From positions 85,550,748-85,614,747 of the forward strand of contig CM056742.1 of assembly GCA_029851415.1 (NCBI GenBank): DNA of 64,000 bases. Reading direction: 5' to 3'. Positions 45,301-56,959 of this stretch are shown here, piece after piece. The translations under genes were made by a program, and so were the position numbers. The notes under the pieces are model-generated. The model was not told the DNA's origin. It did not search any database and saw nothing but the letters and a program-made list of their open reading frames with translations. Position 1 is the stretch's first letter. Each line of letters starts with the position of its first letter. The DNA comes from Eretmocerus hayati. Lineage: Eukaryota > Arthropoda > Insecta > Hymenoptera > Aphelinidae.

Positions 45301-45629
45301 GAATCACTGTATAAGATCGGGTTTTGTGGATAGTGCGTCTCTGGCCCATGCAGTACAGGAATTGTTGATCGCATCGAATAGAACTACAAGTAAGTTCCGA
45401 ACGTTCTTGAAGTGGACATGTGCAACGGCTCACCCGGATGGTTCGGGTTGCTTCTTTTCGTCGGATATGGCCCGAAGATGAGGATGGAATAGTAAAAGGG
45501 CGGGTTGCCGTGAGCAATCGTCGTGAAGGGCTCACGCTCCCTCATTATACAGTATACAGAGATATACCCTTGCATCACTGTGTTTCATGAGATTGTATCG
45601 ATGGTCTCGGTTTCGAGGTATCTCATAGG
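42373..45629. repeat. ~600-bp satellite, right block (about 5.4 copies)
   Basis: The CTTGCATC-type marker occurs at about 42671, 43273, 43907, 44517 and 45117 (spacing 600-634). Units share TGGTCGCAACCATGAGAACG, GGATCGGGTCCCGTGGATAG and GGATATGGCCC. Copies differ at perhaps 10-15 % of sites by eye. Many 60-130-codon frames recur in each copy and are not supported as genes. Confidence 0.9.
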
Positions 45630-48122
45630 TGTAATCCCTTGAGAAAACGGTATACAAAAATGGGTTGGGTCTCAGACTCCTCTTTTAGTCAAATTTTTCG
45701 ATCTCATAGGACAAAATATGAACATCTGCCACCATAAAAAAAGTTGGAAATTTTTTTTCGGACCCTAGCGCATGAACCAAGATTCGGTCTGAAAATTTCC
45801 TCCACGAAATTTCCGTAACTGTTTTTCAATATAATCGTTATAACTCAGAAACGACTCCAAGTAGAGCAACGGGGTTCGGAGCATCTGGAAGGTGAGTGAA
45901 AGATCTATCGAAAACCACTCCGACATTTTGGTTTCCATGTCACCTCGATTATGTATGGGTGATTCCGTGAAAATCGGCTTTGACTCTTTTTCTTAAAAAG
46001 CAATCTCTTTGGAATATTCCAAAGTACAATTTCCAATGTAAAATGTTGTGTTTTTTCCGAAAAGAATACTTCCATTTTACATTTCTGGGTTCAAAGGTAT
46101 TTTTTGGGCGTTTTTTGAATTCGAATGTTAAAAAACCTCAATTTTTTGCCCATGCGCGAGATTTGGGGATTCCGAAACTAATTTCTTTGAAAAACTGAGG
46201 AAATTTCTTCGAGATTGATTACTTGCCGAGTTCAATTCCGTTGATTCAAACCAAAGTTCCAGTCACTTTTAACACCGAGTACAAAAAGCAGCTTGGTGCG
46301 AGGTCCCTATTCGATTCGATAATGCCTTCATGTTCTTACTCAATGCAACCTCTATCTTACGGAGGCTGCAATTCCGAAACTAGTTGATAAAATTGATTTC
46401 GGTAACTGGTCAATTTTAAGGAAAGGACCCCGCCCTAAATCATAGGAATTTGGCTTTCGGTCAAACCTTTTGCGAGTGTACTGAAACGATAGATCTCAAA
46501 AAACTGAACAAGAGTCTCCATGGCCGCAAAGCTCAATGCCTTCTTGGTTTTGAGTTATTCAATGTAGAAAGTACCCCTCATTGCATGGGTGTAGTGGGGT
46601 TATGTGCCGATTTCTCAATCGAACTATATAGAGGCACGTGTGTGGGCTTGCACCTGAATCTTGGGCTAGTTTTGTACACGCGTCTTTTTGCGTTGCAAGA
46701 TAATGCATGAGCTCAACATTGCAATGAGTCTGACGAGATCGAATGAACAACCTGATATGTTTGAGAAAAGGTATTTTGAGTTCGACAAACACAAGAGCTA
46801 TTGCGCACTAATGACTTGGGCTGGTTTTATGATTTTGTGTTTCCCAATAATGTAAGAGTAAGTGGCTTACCAACAATGAATTCAACGAGAATATTCCAAT
46901 TGCCGAAGTCTGAAGAAAATATTAAGGAACGGGTTAGACATGATCTGATCCGATATGATTTGATTATAGTTCGATTAAAATCGAACGTGCTCCTTAATAT
47001 TCTCTTTAGATTTTCGCAATTGAAACATTTCCATTGAATTAATCGTTGACGAACCTCTTACTCTTGCATTGAGACACACAAAATCGCAAAACCAGCCCAA
47101 GAGATTAGTGCGCAATAGCTCTTGTGTTCGTCGATCTCAATTGCATGATGAAACAAAGCCCCTAACCTAATACCTTTTCTCACTCAATCAAGTTGTTCAT
47201 TCGATCTCGTCAGACTCATTGCGATGTTGAGCTCATGCATTATCTTGCAACGCAAAAGGACGCGTGTACAAAACTAGCCCAAGATTCAGGTGCAAGCCCA
47301 CACACGTGCCTCTATATAGTTCGATTGAGAAATCGGCACATAACCCCGCTACACCCATGCAATGAGGGGTACTTTCTACATTGAATAACTCAAAACCAAG
47401 AGGGCATTGAGTTTTGCGGCCATGGAGACTCTTGTTTAGTTTTTTGAGATCTATCGTTTCAGTACACTCGCAAAAGGTTTGACCGGAAGCCAAATTCCTA
47501 TGATTTAGGGCGGGGTCCTTTCCTTAGCTCTTCGAGATCATTGGTTTCGGAATTCCCAAATCGCGCGCATGCGCGAAAAATTGAGGTTTTTTAACATTGG
47601 GCTTCAGAAAACGCCCAAAAAACACCTTAGAACCCAGAAATGCAGAATGAAAGTATTTTTCTCGAAGAAAAAACAACTTTTTACATTATAAAATATACAT
47701 TTGAATATTCCAAAAGCTTTTCAAATAGCTTTTCAAGTAGTTTTTCAAATAGCTTTTTGAGAAAAAGAGTCGAAGATGATTTTCACGGAATTACCCATAT
47801 ATAATCAAGGTGACATGGAAACCAAAATTTTGGAGTGGTTTTTGATAGATTCTTCACTCACCTCTAAGATGCTTTGAACCCGTTGCACTACTTAGAGTCG
47901 TTTCTGAGTTATAACGATTCTATTGAAGAAAAGTTACCAAAATTTTGTAAAAAATTTTTAAAACCGAATCTTGATTCATGCGCCAGGGTCCGAAAGAGAT
48001 TTTCCAATTTTTTTATGGTGGCAGATGTTCATATTTTGACCTACAGAATCGAAAAATTTGACTCAAAAAGGAATCTGAGACCGGACTTATTTTTGTATTT
48101 CGTTTTCTCGTGGAATGACCCG
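45630..48122. mobile_element. 2.5-kb foldback element (near-complete palindrome) in the satellite
   Basis: The left end (TGTAATCCCTTGAGAAAACG) and inverted right end (CGGGTCATTCCACGAGAAAACG-like) start arms that match almost continuously to a centre near 46960, e.g. GCGCACTAAT at 46803 and ATTAGTGCGC at 47105. Flanked by TAGG (45626-45629 and 48123-48126), and the satellite reads on in phase (CTCATAGG then CTAGACCGGG) when it is removed. The two 86-codon frames at 46450-46710 (+) and 47233-47493 (-) are the same DNA in the two arms. No transposase. Confidence 0.9.
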
Positions 48123-48357
48123 TAGGCTAGACCGGGATTTTGAATGATTCTCCTTGTCGGGATCAGTAGAAGAGCAGAATCGAACATCAAGAGGGCGAAT
48201 TGCAGTCCTACCTTGCATCTTGTGGACCGGTCATCTCTCGAACTCACGGTAGAGGAGGATTTGGTCGTAAGCATGGGAACGATGGGATCGTCTCAATTGG
48301 TCCTGGACTGGGCATGTGCATCGGCCTTTCCGGAGGTTTCTGAATAATTCTCTGAGT
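48123..48357. repeat. ~600-bp satellite, terminal partial copy
   Basis: Continues the array after the palindrome: GGCTAGACCGGGATTTTGAA through TTGCATCTTGTGGACCGGTC to about 48357, where unrelated coding-like sequence begins. Confidence 0.85.
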
Positions 48358-50668
48358 TGTAACAGTTCTTCCAAAAGCTCATGTCGGGCAACAAATGGAC
48401 AAAAAGTGTTGAGTGATACAAATGACGCGGACAGTGTACGCGATGAAAATGGCATCGATAGGCCTGATGGAGTTGAGTGTGACTCTGATCAAAGTAATGA
48501 CGATGACTTGGGCTTTGAGCCTGATCGAGATTACATGTGCGATGAAATGAACGAGGTGATATCTAAATTTGATGATGTGATATCACCACCGAGAGCTCCG
48601 GCCAAGAACTCAAATTTCTCCAAAGAGCAATACGCGGCACGGAAAAGAAAGCAAATTGTAGATTCTCATGCAGAAAATACAAGCGAAAAAATATCAAAAA
48701 TTTATGAAGCTTCTCTGCCTCAAATCAGATGCGACCCATGTGAAGAATGGATTCGTAATTTTTTAGAGGCACTTTGAAATCGTCCTAGTAAATCTGTTCA
48801 GATTTGGCCACTCACAGTGTTGCCGATTATATTCAGTAGAGAGAGAACTTTGGAAGAGTTTCCTAATCTAACCGGATACATAATCAAAAAATCTCAAAAA
48901 TTGGGACTTGCTAGAGGAATTTATCACCCTCGAGATCCATTCACTCGTCATTGTACCAAGGATGAAGATAAAGATGAAGCTTTACAGTATTACTCAGATG
49001 ATGATTTTGATTGCTCTCGTTTGAGTCCGAATGAATCTCACGTGGAGAATGTTTATGAGAATGGGTTGAAGGTGAAAAAAGTCAAAAGATTCGTGACCAG
49101 GAGTATTGGTTAGACATTCACACTTCTTCGTGATAATTAACCATTCGTGGAGATGAGTAGAAGCATATTTTATTCACTCAGGCCAAAACATGTGATGATA
49201 CAGCCTCCTGAAGAGGTATGCTTTTGTACTTATTGCACTCATTTTTATCTCCTTGCCGATGTGTTCTATGAACTAAAGTGTTTCAAGCGTGAAAGCTTTG
49301 AAAACTTCAAAAACCAGATGATCGATTTGTTAATGTGTCAAAATCCAAGTGAGTTGTGTAAACTTCAAGACTGTGAAAAGTATCCTGAGTCTTCCGAAAT
49401 GACACTTGATTTTCTTGGTATCATGGATTCGGATAGTGCCAGGAATGTTGAATTCCCTTTATGGAATAAGGGTGAGCTGGAAAGAAGATCCACTAGTACT
49501 CAAGTATTTGTTCAGAAATTTGCCGAAACAGTGGCTAAAGTAAGTTCACACTCTCACATTAAGGGCATGCGGTAGCCGCGCAGCACGGCTGTAAACTTCC
49601 ATTTAACACACATGTGAAGATTTTAATGGTACAAAGTTTGATATGAGTTGGCTAATTATTGTTAAGGTCCGATTTATTCTCGACAACTCAACGTTCAGCC
49701 CTAATCATTAGATTATTGCAGGGAAGTGGAGACCACTGGGCGTTTGGCACATCCTAACCTATAACATACACACATTTCTGTTCCCATTTCCTTCGAACCA
49801 TCTTGCGATTTGGGTTGAACAACGAGAAGATGCATGCAAATTAGGTGATAACAAATGTGCGTCTTCCCGTCGTTTAACCCAAATCGCAAGAGAATTCGAG
49901 GGAAATGGGAACAAAATTTAGCTTGCACGGCTACCGCATGCCCTTAAGAAGATTGAACAAGAAGTTATGAAAGATTACAAGAATATGACGCAAGAAAATC
50001 CGAAACTACTCGTTTTGCAGGGTGATTTCGCAGAGAATTTGTCAATTCCACTCAGAGATGTAGTTCAGAGCTCTTATTGGAAAAGGGAACAGATCTCTAT
50101 TTTTACTGCAGTGTGCTATCACAATGGCACAAAAACAAGTTTCGCGATCGCGTGTGACGATACGAGCCATGATACGTCCCATGCACTGCTTGCCATCGAT
50201 GAAATACAAGACTATCTGGAAGATCACATAAACTTTGAGTTGATTGAAGAAATTGTTATTATTACTGATGGAGCCTCCGCGCATTCCAGAAATTGTTTCC
50301 AGGCATGGGAGTTCCTTCACTCATCAATTAAAAAATCGTGGATCTCCTCAGCCACGAGTCATGGAAAAGGAGCATACGATGGAGTTGGAGGATTAGTCAA
50401 GCACTATGCAACTGTGCATTATCTTCGAAAATCTTACTTAGAAGCTATTGACAATGCGAGTTCTTTTGTCTAAAGAGTTGCAAACTATACATCGGCGATT
50501 GTTCTACTTGAAATCAAAGTTAACGATTTGGTCAAGTTCCGGAAACAGAAAACCAAAGAGTGGCTAGGAGTTCTCGATGTGCATGGTATCCGGAAATCTC
50601 ATGCTTGGATATGTTTCAACTCAAATAACAATGAGAAAAGTCTTTCAATAGCCCGGCCGAACTGCTAA
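48358..50668 (+). pseudogene. Transposase-like gene, decayed and split by a MITE
   Basis: One frame with an acidic N-terminal part (DSDQSNDDDLGFEPD), then SRSIFYSLRPKHVM, a Cys cluster (CFCTYC...), and, past the MITE, LQGDFAEN, EIVIITDGASAHSRN and SSATSHGKGAYDGVGG. The D...D...D spacing and the SHGKG-x-x-D-G-x-G block match a family of metazoan transposase-like proteins I recognise but cannot name; a DDE/RNase H-like fold is inference. Lesions: TGA at 48775-48777, TAG at 49111-49113, TAA near 49138, and TAA at 50471-50473; coding-like sequence runs on to a TAA at about 50668. The 381-bp MITE at 49563-49943 interrupts it; removing the MITE and one TTAA restores the frame exactly. Confidence 0.65.
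49563..49943. mobile_element. 381-bp TTAA-flanked MITE
   Basis: Ends GGGCATGCGGTAGCCG and inverted CGGCTACCGCATGCCC, flanked by TTAA (49559-49562 and 49944-49947): a piggyBac- or Kolobok-type footprint. The interior is itself largely an inverted repeat (CTTGCGATTTGGGTT near 49802 and AACCCAAATCGCAAG near 49876). It sits inside a transposase-like reading frame. Confidence 0.9.
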
Positions 50669-51550
50669 ACATCCATGGGTAGAAGTCAATTCCTAAGTTG
50701 AGAGATAGCAATACAAACTTCACATCCAGTCTGAAATGCGAGTCATATACATATAGCATACACTACTGTGAAGGGAGGGATTGAACATTCTCTGATCGTA
50801 AGCATTGCGGGTCAAGCTGACATAACGTGCTTCAAGTGGCTGTTCAATCGAAATCTCTTTAAGCATCAAGTTTCCCGCCTAGAGAGTTTACTGTTGCTGC
50901 TAACTGGTGGTGCAAGATAAAAGTATCTGAAAGGACTTTCTATTGATATATTTCACATATTTTTGTCTTGAGAACAATTTTTTCGTCCTCTGGAGAAAGT
51001 GTTGTATTCATTATGGCTAAACTTGACTTCGAAATGCGGATCCTGGTTCATTTTTGCGAATGAAATTTATTAGCTCTACTCTTGAACATCTCGCGCCTAC
51101 CGGACCAATAAGATTTCATTCGTCGTGTAATAAGGTACCCCCCAAAACAGTTGCAGCCGCTTAAACGATGACATTCTTGAGAAAACGAATTTTTCGCAAT
51201 CATGTGCGTAGAGTTAGTGCGTAAAGACCATTTTTTCGGTGCGTAAGGAAAAACTTTACACCCATCGAATTGCGAGAAATATCGTACAAAACGACTTCGA
51301 TACTTCACTCGAGTAACAGTGCGTAACGTTGTGACCCAAGGTCTGTTAAAATTTCCGGCAGTGCGTAAAGAATCAAAGTCGTTTCGAAATATACTATTTT
51401 GTATTGTCCATTGAATATCGATTTTTGGACTATGTATGCAATAATATTCACCAGTTCTAGTTTTTCCCATGCATTATCTCATACGTCATCAAATACATCA
51501 AGATCCATCGAAAAAGTTGAACGTGCTTCAGAGTTATATTTAACCACATA
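50669..51550. other. No gene recognised
   Basis: Mixed AT-rich DNA. The string GTGCGTAA recurs four times between about 51210 and 51370 (spacing 20-95 bp). The 140-codon minus-strand frame over it (51048-51470) has no domain. Confidence 0.4.
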
Positions 51551-51555
51551 TTGCC

Positions 51556-54145
51556 AAATTCTGGGACGAAATATATATATTTGAGAAATATATCGTATGA
51601 CCAATCTAAGGTAGACACCCCTTGGCATTTCTTATCTTTGCAAGGTACAAATTGGATCGAAGTTGATTCTTACATGGTTCGACCTTCTGCCTCGGATGGT
51701 GCAGTGAACAAATTGAGGAAATGGAAAATTCGATGCGAACGGGAAAACTTTTTCCAAAATATTCAAAAAAAATAATATTGCGATACGGCATCGTGTAGCT
51801 CATCAAATTTGGAGTCCGAAATGACTTGTCCAATAATTTTTTTTATTGCTCGATTTTCCAGGAAAAGTGATGAAAAATTGCTCATTTTGAATTTGCCACC
51901 ACAATTGTCGTAGAGGTTAGTTGCTCCACGTGTTGGGTAATGCTATTTTTTGGTGTAATGCCGCGGGCTTTTGTTATTGTTTAGTGTTTTATCTATGATC
52001 ACGAATGTTGTTTTGTAGGTTATGCAGACACGGCATCCACAATAGAAACTCGTGGCCGAGTGGGAATGTCAATCGACTAAACTTTGAAAGATATCAGAAG
52101 CATCGAGCATGCAATCTTGTACCTTTTAGTACAAGAGTTCAAAAACGCGTAAAAAACTGTGTAGCAGTCATGCGATCAAATCTCTCCAATATGGTTCGAA
52201 ATTTAAACAATCCCGCATTTGAACCTGTTGGACAATGGTAGTGCCTAACAGATTCAGGGAGTGGTTATCAATTTTGTACACTTTGTCGCCCAAATTTTGA
52301 CTACTAAGTTTGGGAAAAGTTTGTACCATCGATGAGAACAATCTATCGGGACGAGTTATTAGAACGGTATCTCGTAGCTGGGGAAATGAGGAAAATCTGA
52401 AAAATTGTGGCTCTGGATGCTTCTCCACGAGATCAAAATCTTGTAAAGTGGGTAGAATTTTCAAAAATTACAAACGTGAACCCACAAGAGAATGGTAATG
52501 GCAAGCAGATTTGAAAACTGCCTTCTAGTTCTGAATATTTTCTCAACGAGAATCTGAACACGGAGTTTGAAAAAAGTTTGCATTGTAGGTAGGCAGATCT
52601 CATAATAGGGACGTGGGTGAACACACGAAGAATTGTGGCTTCGACCATTCAGTTGAGAGATCAAAGTTATCAAAAATGGTCAAGGTTTGGGAAAATTCTA
52701 AACACGAACCTCTCAGACATTGGTGATACCAAGCAGATTCGAGCTCTACTCTTCAAGTTTAGAAGTTCTGTCTACTAAAATTTTATTACAAAATTTGGAG
52801 CGTCAAAGATGGATTATAAACTCAAATTGAAGCGGTATGCAGCAGCTGGGGAGTAGAAAAATGTATGAAAAAAATTGTGGCTTCCGAAACTCACCTATGG
52901 GATCCAAATCCTGGAAGAATGGGTGAGATTTGTATGAATTCCAAACGTGAACTTAATAGAAAACGGTAACACAAAGCAGATTCGAGTTCTGCGTTTTGAT
53001 TATAAGGGTTTTGTAAGCTGAAATTCGACTACAAAGTTTGAGGAAAGTTGGCATCAACGGTAGACTTTAAACACGAGTTGAATCATTACTCCCATAACTG
53101 GGGAGTATAGAAATGTTTGCAAAAATTGTGGCTTTGACTGCCTTACCTATGGGATCAAAATTCTAAAGAATGGGTGGAGTTCGTGTGAATTTCAATCGTG
53201 AACCTAGAAAAGATTGGTGATATCAAGCAGAGTTGTGTTTTGTATTTTGATTACAGAAGTTATGTCAGCTAAAATCTGACTACAACGTCAAAGGCACGAT
53301 TTTTCTTGTTTTTCCAGCGATGAGATGCCGTTCCAACAACTCGTATCCATCATCTCTTCACCGTCTACGGTACAAACGTTTCCCAAATTTCGTATTCAGG
53401 ATTTGGGCGATAAAGTGTACAAAATCGATAACTTCTACCTGAATCTGTCAGGCACTACTTTTTTCCAAGAGATTCGAATGCAGGATTGTTTAAAATTCGA
53501 ACCGTATTGGAGAATTTTGATCGCATGACTGCTACACAGTTTTTCACGCGTTGTTGAACTCTTGTATCAAAAGCTACAAGAGTACATGCTCGATGCTTCT
53601 GATATCTTTCAAAGTTTAGTCGATCGACATTCCCACTCGGTCACGAGTTTCTACTGTGGATGCGGTGGCTGCTTAACCTACAAAACAACATTCGTGATCA
53701 TAGATTAAACACTAAACAATAACAAAAGCCCGTGGCATTACACAAAAACAATAGCATTACTCAACACGTGGTCCAACTAACCTTTACGACAATTGTGGTG
53801 GCCAATTCAAAATGAGCGATTTTCCTTCAATTTTCCTGGAAAATTGAACAATGAAAAAAATTATTGGACAAGTCATATCGGACTCCAAATTTGATGAGCT
53901 ACATGATGCCGTATCGCAACATTATTTTTCCTGAATATTTCGAAAAGAAATTTCCCGTTCGCATCGAATTTTCCATTTTCTCGATTTGTTCACTTCACCA
54001 TCCGAGGCAGAAGGTCGAACCATGTAAGAATCAACTTCGATCCAATTTGTACCTTGCAGAGATAAGAAATGCTAAGGGGTGTCCACCTTAGATTGGTCAT
54101 ACGATATCTTGATATATTTGTTTCGTCCCGGAAATTGAGAATATG
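51556..54145. mobile_element. ~2.6-kb foldback element with tandem core
   Basis: Inverted arms: CTGGGACGAAATATATATATTT... near 51563 and its complement ending ...TTTCGTCCCGG near 54128; GACCAATCTAAGGT at 51599 pairs with ACCTTAGATTGGTC at 54087. Arms match to about 52500/53300 (symmetry axis ~52848). The core holds a degenerate ~235-bp repeat marked by CAAGCAGATT and AAAATTGTGGCTTC. The paired frames of 75 codons (51606-51833 minus, 53864-54091 plus) are arm copies. Target duplications were not identified, so ends are approximate. Confidence 0.8.
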
Positions 54146-54340
54146 GCAAATATTTTCAAAAACTGGGACATCCTAGAAAATGATAGTATTCAAGGAAGTC
54201 TTCTGGGACGTCCCGGAAATTAGGGAAAGTCCCAGAAATTGGAGTTATATCATATCGGATATCCCGGAATCGGAAGCTATACAAATATATGTGTATATGT
54301 GTATATATATTTCCGAACTTTGAGTTAAATTTTTTATAGA

Positions 54341-54815
54341 ATGTCACGAAATGGTTCAAAGCCGCTCCAAGATATGTATGCCTCTAGATTACCAATTCTA
54401 GGAAATGAGATCTTGAAAGAACTGATCACGCGAAAAGCTCAATCGCGTGTATACTGGATCTCGATGCTGTGCCTAACCCTTACTAGTTCTAATCTGTACA
54501 AACAGGCTCTCATGAAGAATGTAGGAAAACATGGTATGGCCTTAGCCAAGAATAATAAAAGGGACAATCCCGTCAAGCACAATATCCTAAGAAAATTCAT
54601 GGCGATCCCTAAGCTTCCGGAGCTGTGATGCCCCGAGGTTTTGAATTGGTCAAGGCCGAGTGTGCTGCAAAATTCCCAAACGGGGAATTTGATAGCTTCA
54701 TCCAGTATTTCGATGACTGGTGGATGAAGAAGATCCCTCATGAAATAATCAATGTCTATCGCCGGAGTGACCGAACAAGTAATCACGTCTAGTCTCAGAA
54801 CCGAAGCTTGAAAAG
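54341..54815 (+). pseudogene. MULE-like transposase C-terminal remnant
   Basis: Two frames join by a one-base shift near 54626: first KNVGKHGMALAKNN...LRKFMAIPKLPE, then FELVKAECAAKFPNGEFD, SFIQYFDDWWM and RTSNHV, with a TAG just before SQNRSLKRW. The YF-[DE]-D-x-W segment followed by R-T-x-N-x-V-x-S resembles the end of Mutator-like transposases of animals. No catalytic core is visible upstream, so it is a fragment. Alternative: another DDE family with a similar tail. Confidence 0.45.
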
Positions 54816-56200
54816 ATGGACGGTATTGAAGCCGGATTCAAACTCATTGTTGAGTGAGTCGCACTTACATTTTTCAGGATGTTCATCGTTGATTTAGGAG
54901 TTCTATCGAAATCCAATTCCAAAGCGCAGCCGGTTCTCGAATGATCAACATTAAAATCTCTACTGTTCTGGTTACGAAAGTTTGATAGTGAAAATTACTA
55001 CCAAGCACCCACCGGGCATGAATTGTGTACGAGTCTGGGAAAGCTTTTTTCCTGAAATGTTGTTTCAATCCAAATCTGACAGTTTGTACGGTCTTCATGA
55101 TCGTGATTTCATCCTCACACCTCCAGAATTGGAATCCAGTTTGAAGACTCTGAGCAGCAGCTGGGGGCCAAAAAAGCTTTTTCAGATTTAAACAGAATTT
55201 ATGTCCGGTGAGTGTACAGTACATCTCCTTTGATTGCTCCTGGAGATAACTGAGAAGATTTGTATTTCAAATTCACAGTAGCCAAATTTTTGATTCACCA
55301 TGAGCTATTCAAATGGAACTAACTGGATGAGCAAATTTGCATTTTGCACACATCGATCATAAATCACTTATATCCCGCGCAGACGTGATTGCCAAATGTA
55401 CAATGAAGAAACGACTCGAATTTGATGGCCCACAAGATTGCAGACGTCATCCTAGCAGATTAAAAGCAGAGCTAGACTTGAATCTAGCTTGGGACTGACT
55501 CGATGCATCTCAATGCACAGACAAAGGCATCACGGCTTTCCTTAATGAAGTGGCAACATTCTAGGGAGATGTTTAGGTTGATGATGATGATGAGAATGAA
55601 CCAGATGATGGAAGGATTGAGGAGGAGAATTCAGAAAGCGAAGCAGACGAGGATGGAGAGGAAATGATAGGTATTGTTCCAGAAGTACGCCCCCATATGA
55701 TTGATGCGAATTCTTCAATGATTGTACGTGTAACTTACTTTCACCAGTTACAGTATTTTCGGATGAGGAGGATTAAATCAATTTGCTTTTCTTGACAATT
55801 TCCTGCCAATCTTGTATTCTACCGAGAAAACCAGGGCAATCAAGAGTGACTTGGTCAGCCACTTTTCTAAAGCTCGAAAATGATGTAATTGGAATCAAAG
55901 GACCTCCACCTTTTCAAAGTGCTGGAGATACTTTCCTCAGAGGCTGAGGGAATTGGATTAATATTTCAGAGGATCTCTATCTTAGGAACGAATACACGTG
56001 ATGGATATCTATGTCAATGGTTATAATCGTTTCAAGATCTTGCAATCACTTCGCTCAATGCTTTCAGGATATATACATATAATATATAGTGCTGTGCATG
56101 ATAAGATTGTAACAAAGATTCTACGTAGCGCGTGGAGTTATTGTTAGAGAATCTGTGATTCTCAAACTCATCATCGTTCGGAATATCATCTAAAGTCAAT
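54816..56200. other. No intact gene; scattered coding-like fragments
   Basis: An acidic Asp/Glu-rich stretch at about 55575-55670 (GATGATGATGATGAGAATGA onward) and a 69-codon frame at 54982-55191 look like remnants of a transposon protein, possibly the DDE superfamily CENP-B/pogo type because of the DNA spacing, but no motif is diagnostic. Confidence 0.3.
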
Positions 56201-56950
56201 CAAAATGGCTTTGAGGTTTACTAATGTCCTTCTGGGATTCCTGAAAAATGGTCATTGATGATCGGTTTTATGAATAACCATCTTCACTCACATCAATCAA
56301 AATAATTATAGTTTTTCAACAAAAGCTCTCTAAGTGTTGGGAGGAAGTACGACTTCATCTACATAATTATAAACAGACATTTCTATTTCATTTTGAAAAG
56401 TCAGCATACGAAACTCCAATTTCTTTATAAATGATGCTATCCTATGAATCCATCCACTTGATTATATATAAACATCCCATTTCTGTTTTAGAAGAATAGT
56501 CGACGAAGATGGCTCATTTTCTACCGGGACTGTTACTTCTTCAATATAAGATCTTCACGTACATCAATTAAAATCAATCGAATCAATCATAGTTCTCTGG
56601 GAATACGTCCACAGTAGTTGAAAGAAGTGACACTCTAACTACATGATTATACACAAAGATTTAAATTCAATTTTTAGAAAAAATTCGACAGAAATGAATT
56701 TTTTGTACAGGGGCTGGAATCCTTCCAATGGAGGATCTTCACGTAGATCATATACGGTCAATGGAATCAATCCTAGTTTTTCTGGGAGTACCTCCTGAAG
56801 AGAATAGAAAGTGATACTTCATCCATGCATTTGTTTTTGAAGATGCCGCTTTAATTCTTGAAGGATAATCGACGAAAATGAATTCTTGTGACAAATACTC
56901 TTATTTTTTCAACGCAAGATCTTCACGTAACACAATCGAAATTAGTCTAA
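56200..56950. repeat. Degenerate repeats marked by CACGTA(C/G)ATCAAT
   Basis: Blocks resembling ATCTTCACGTA-ATCAAT-GAATCAATCATAGTT-TCTGGGA and AGTGATACTTCATC occur at about 56280, 56550, 56735 and 56925, too diverged for an exact period (about 170-270 bp). Confidence 0.6.
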
Positions 56951-56959
56951 TCTATTACA

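Noticed and set aside
46450..47493. Two near-identical 86-codon genes on opposite strands
   Set aside because: They are the two arms of the 2.5-kb palindrome, not independent genes. The same applies to 51606-51833 with 53864-54091, and 58179-58370 with 60182-60373.
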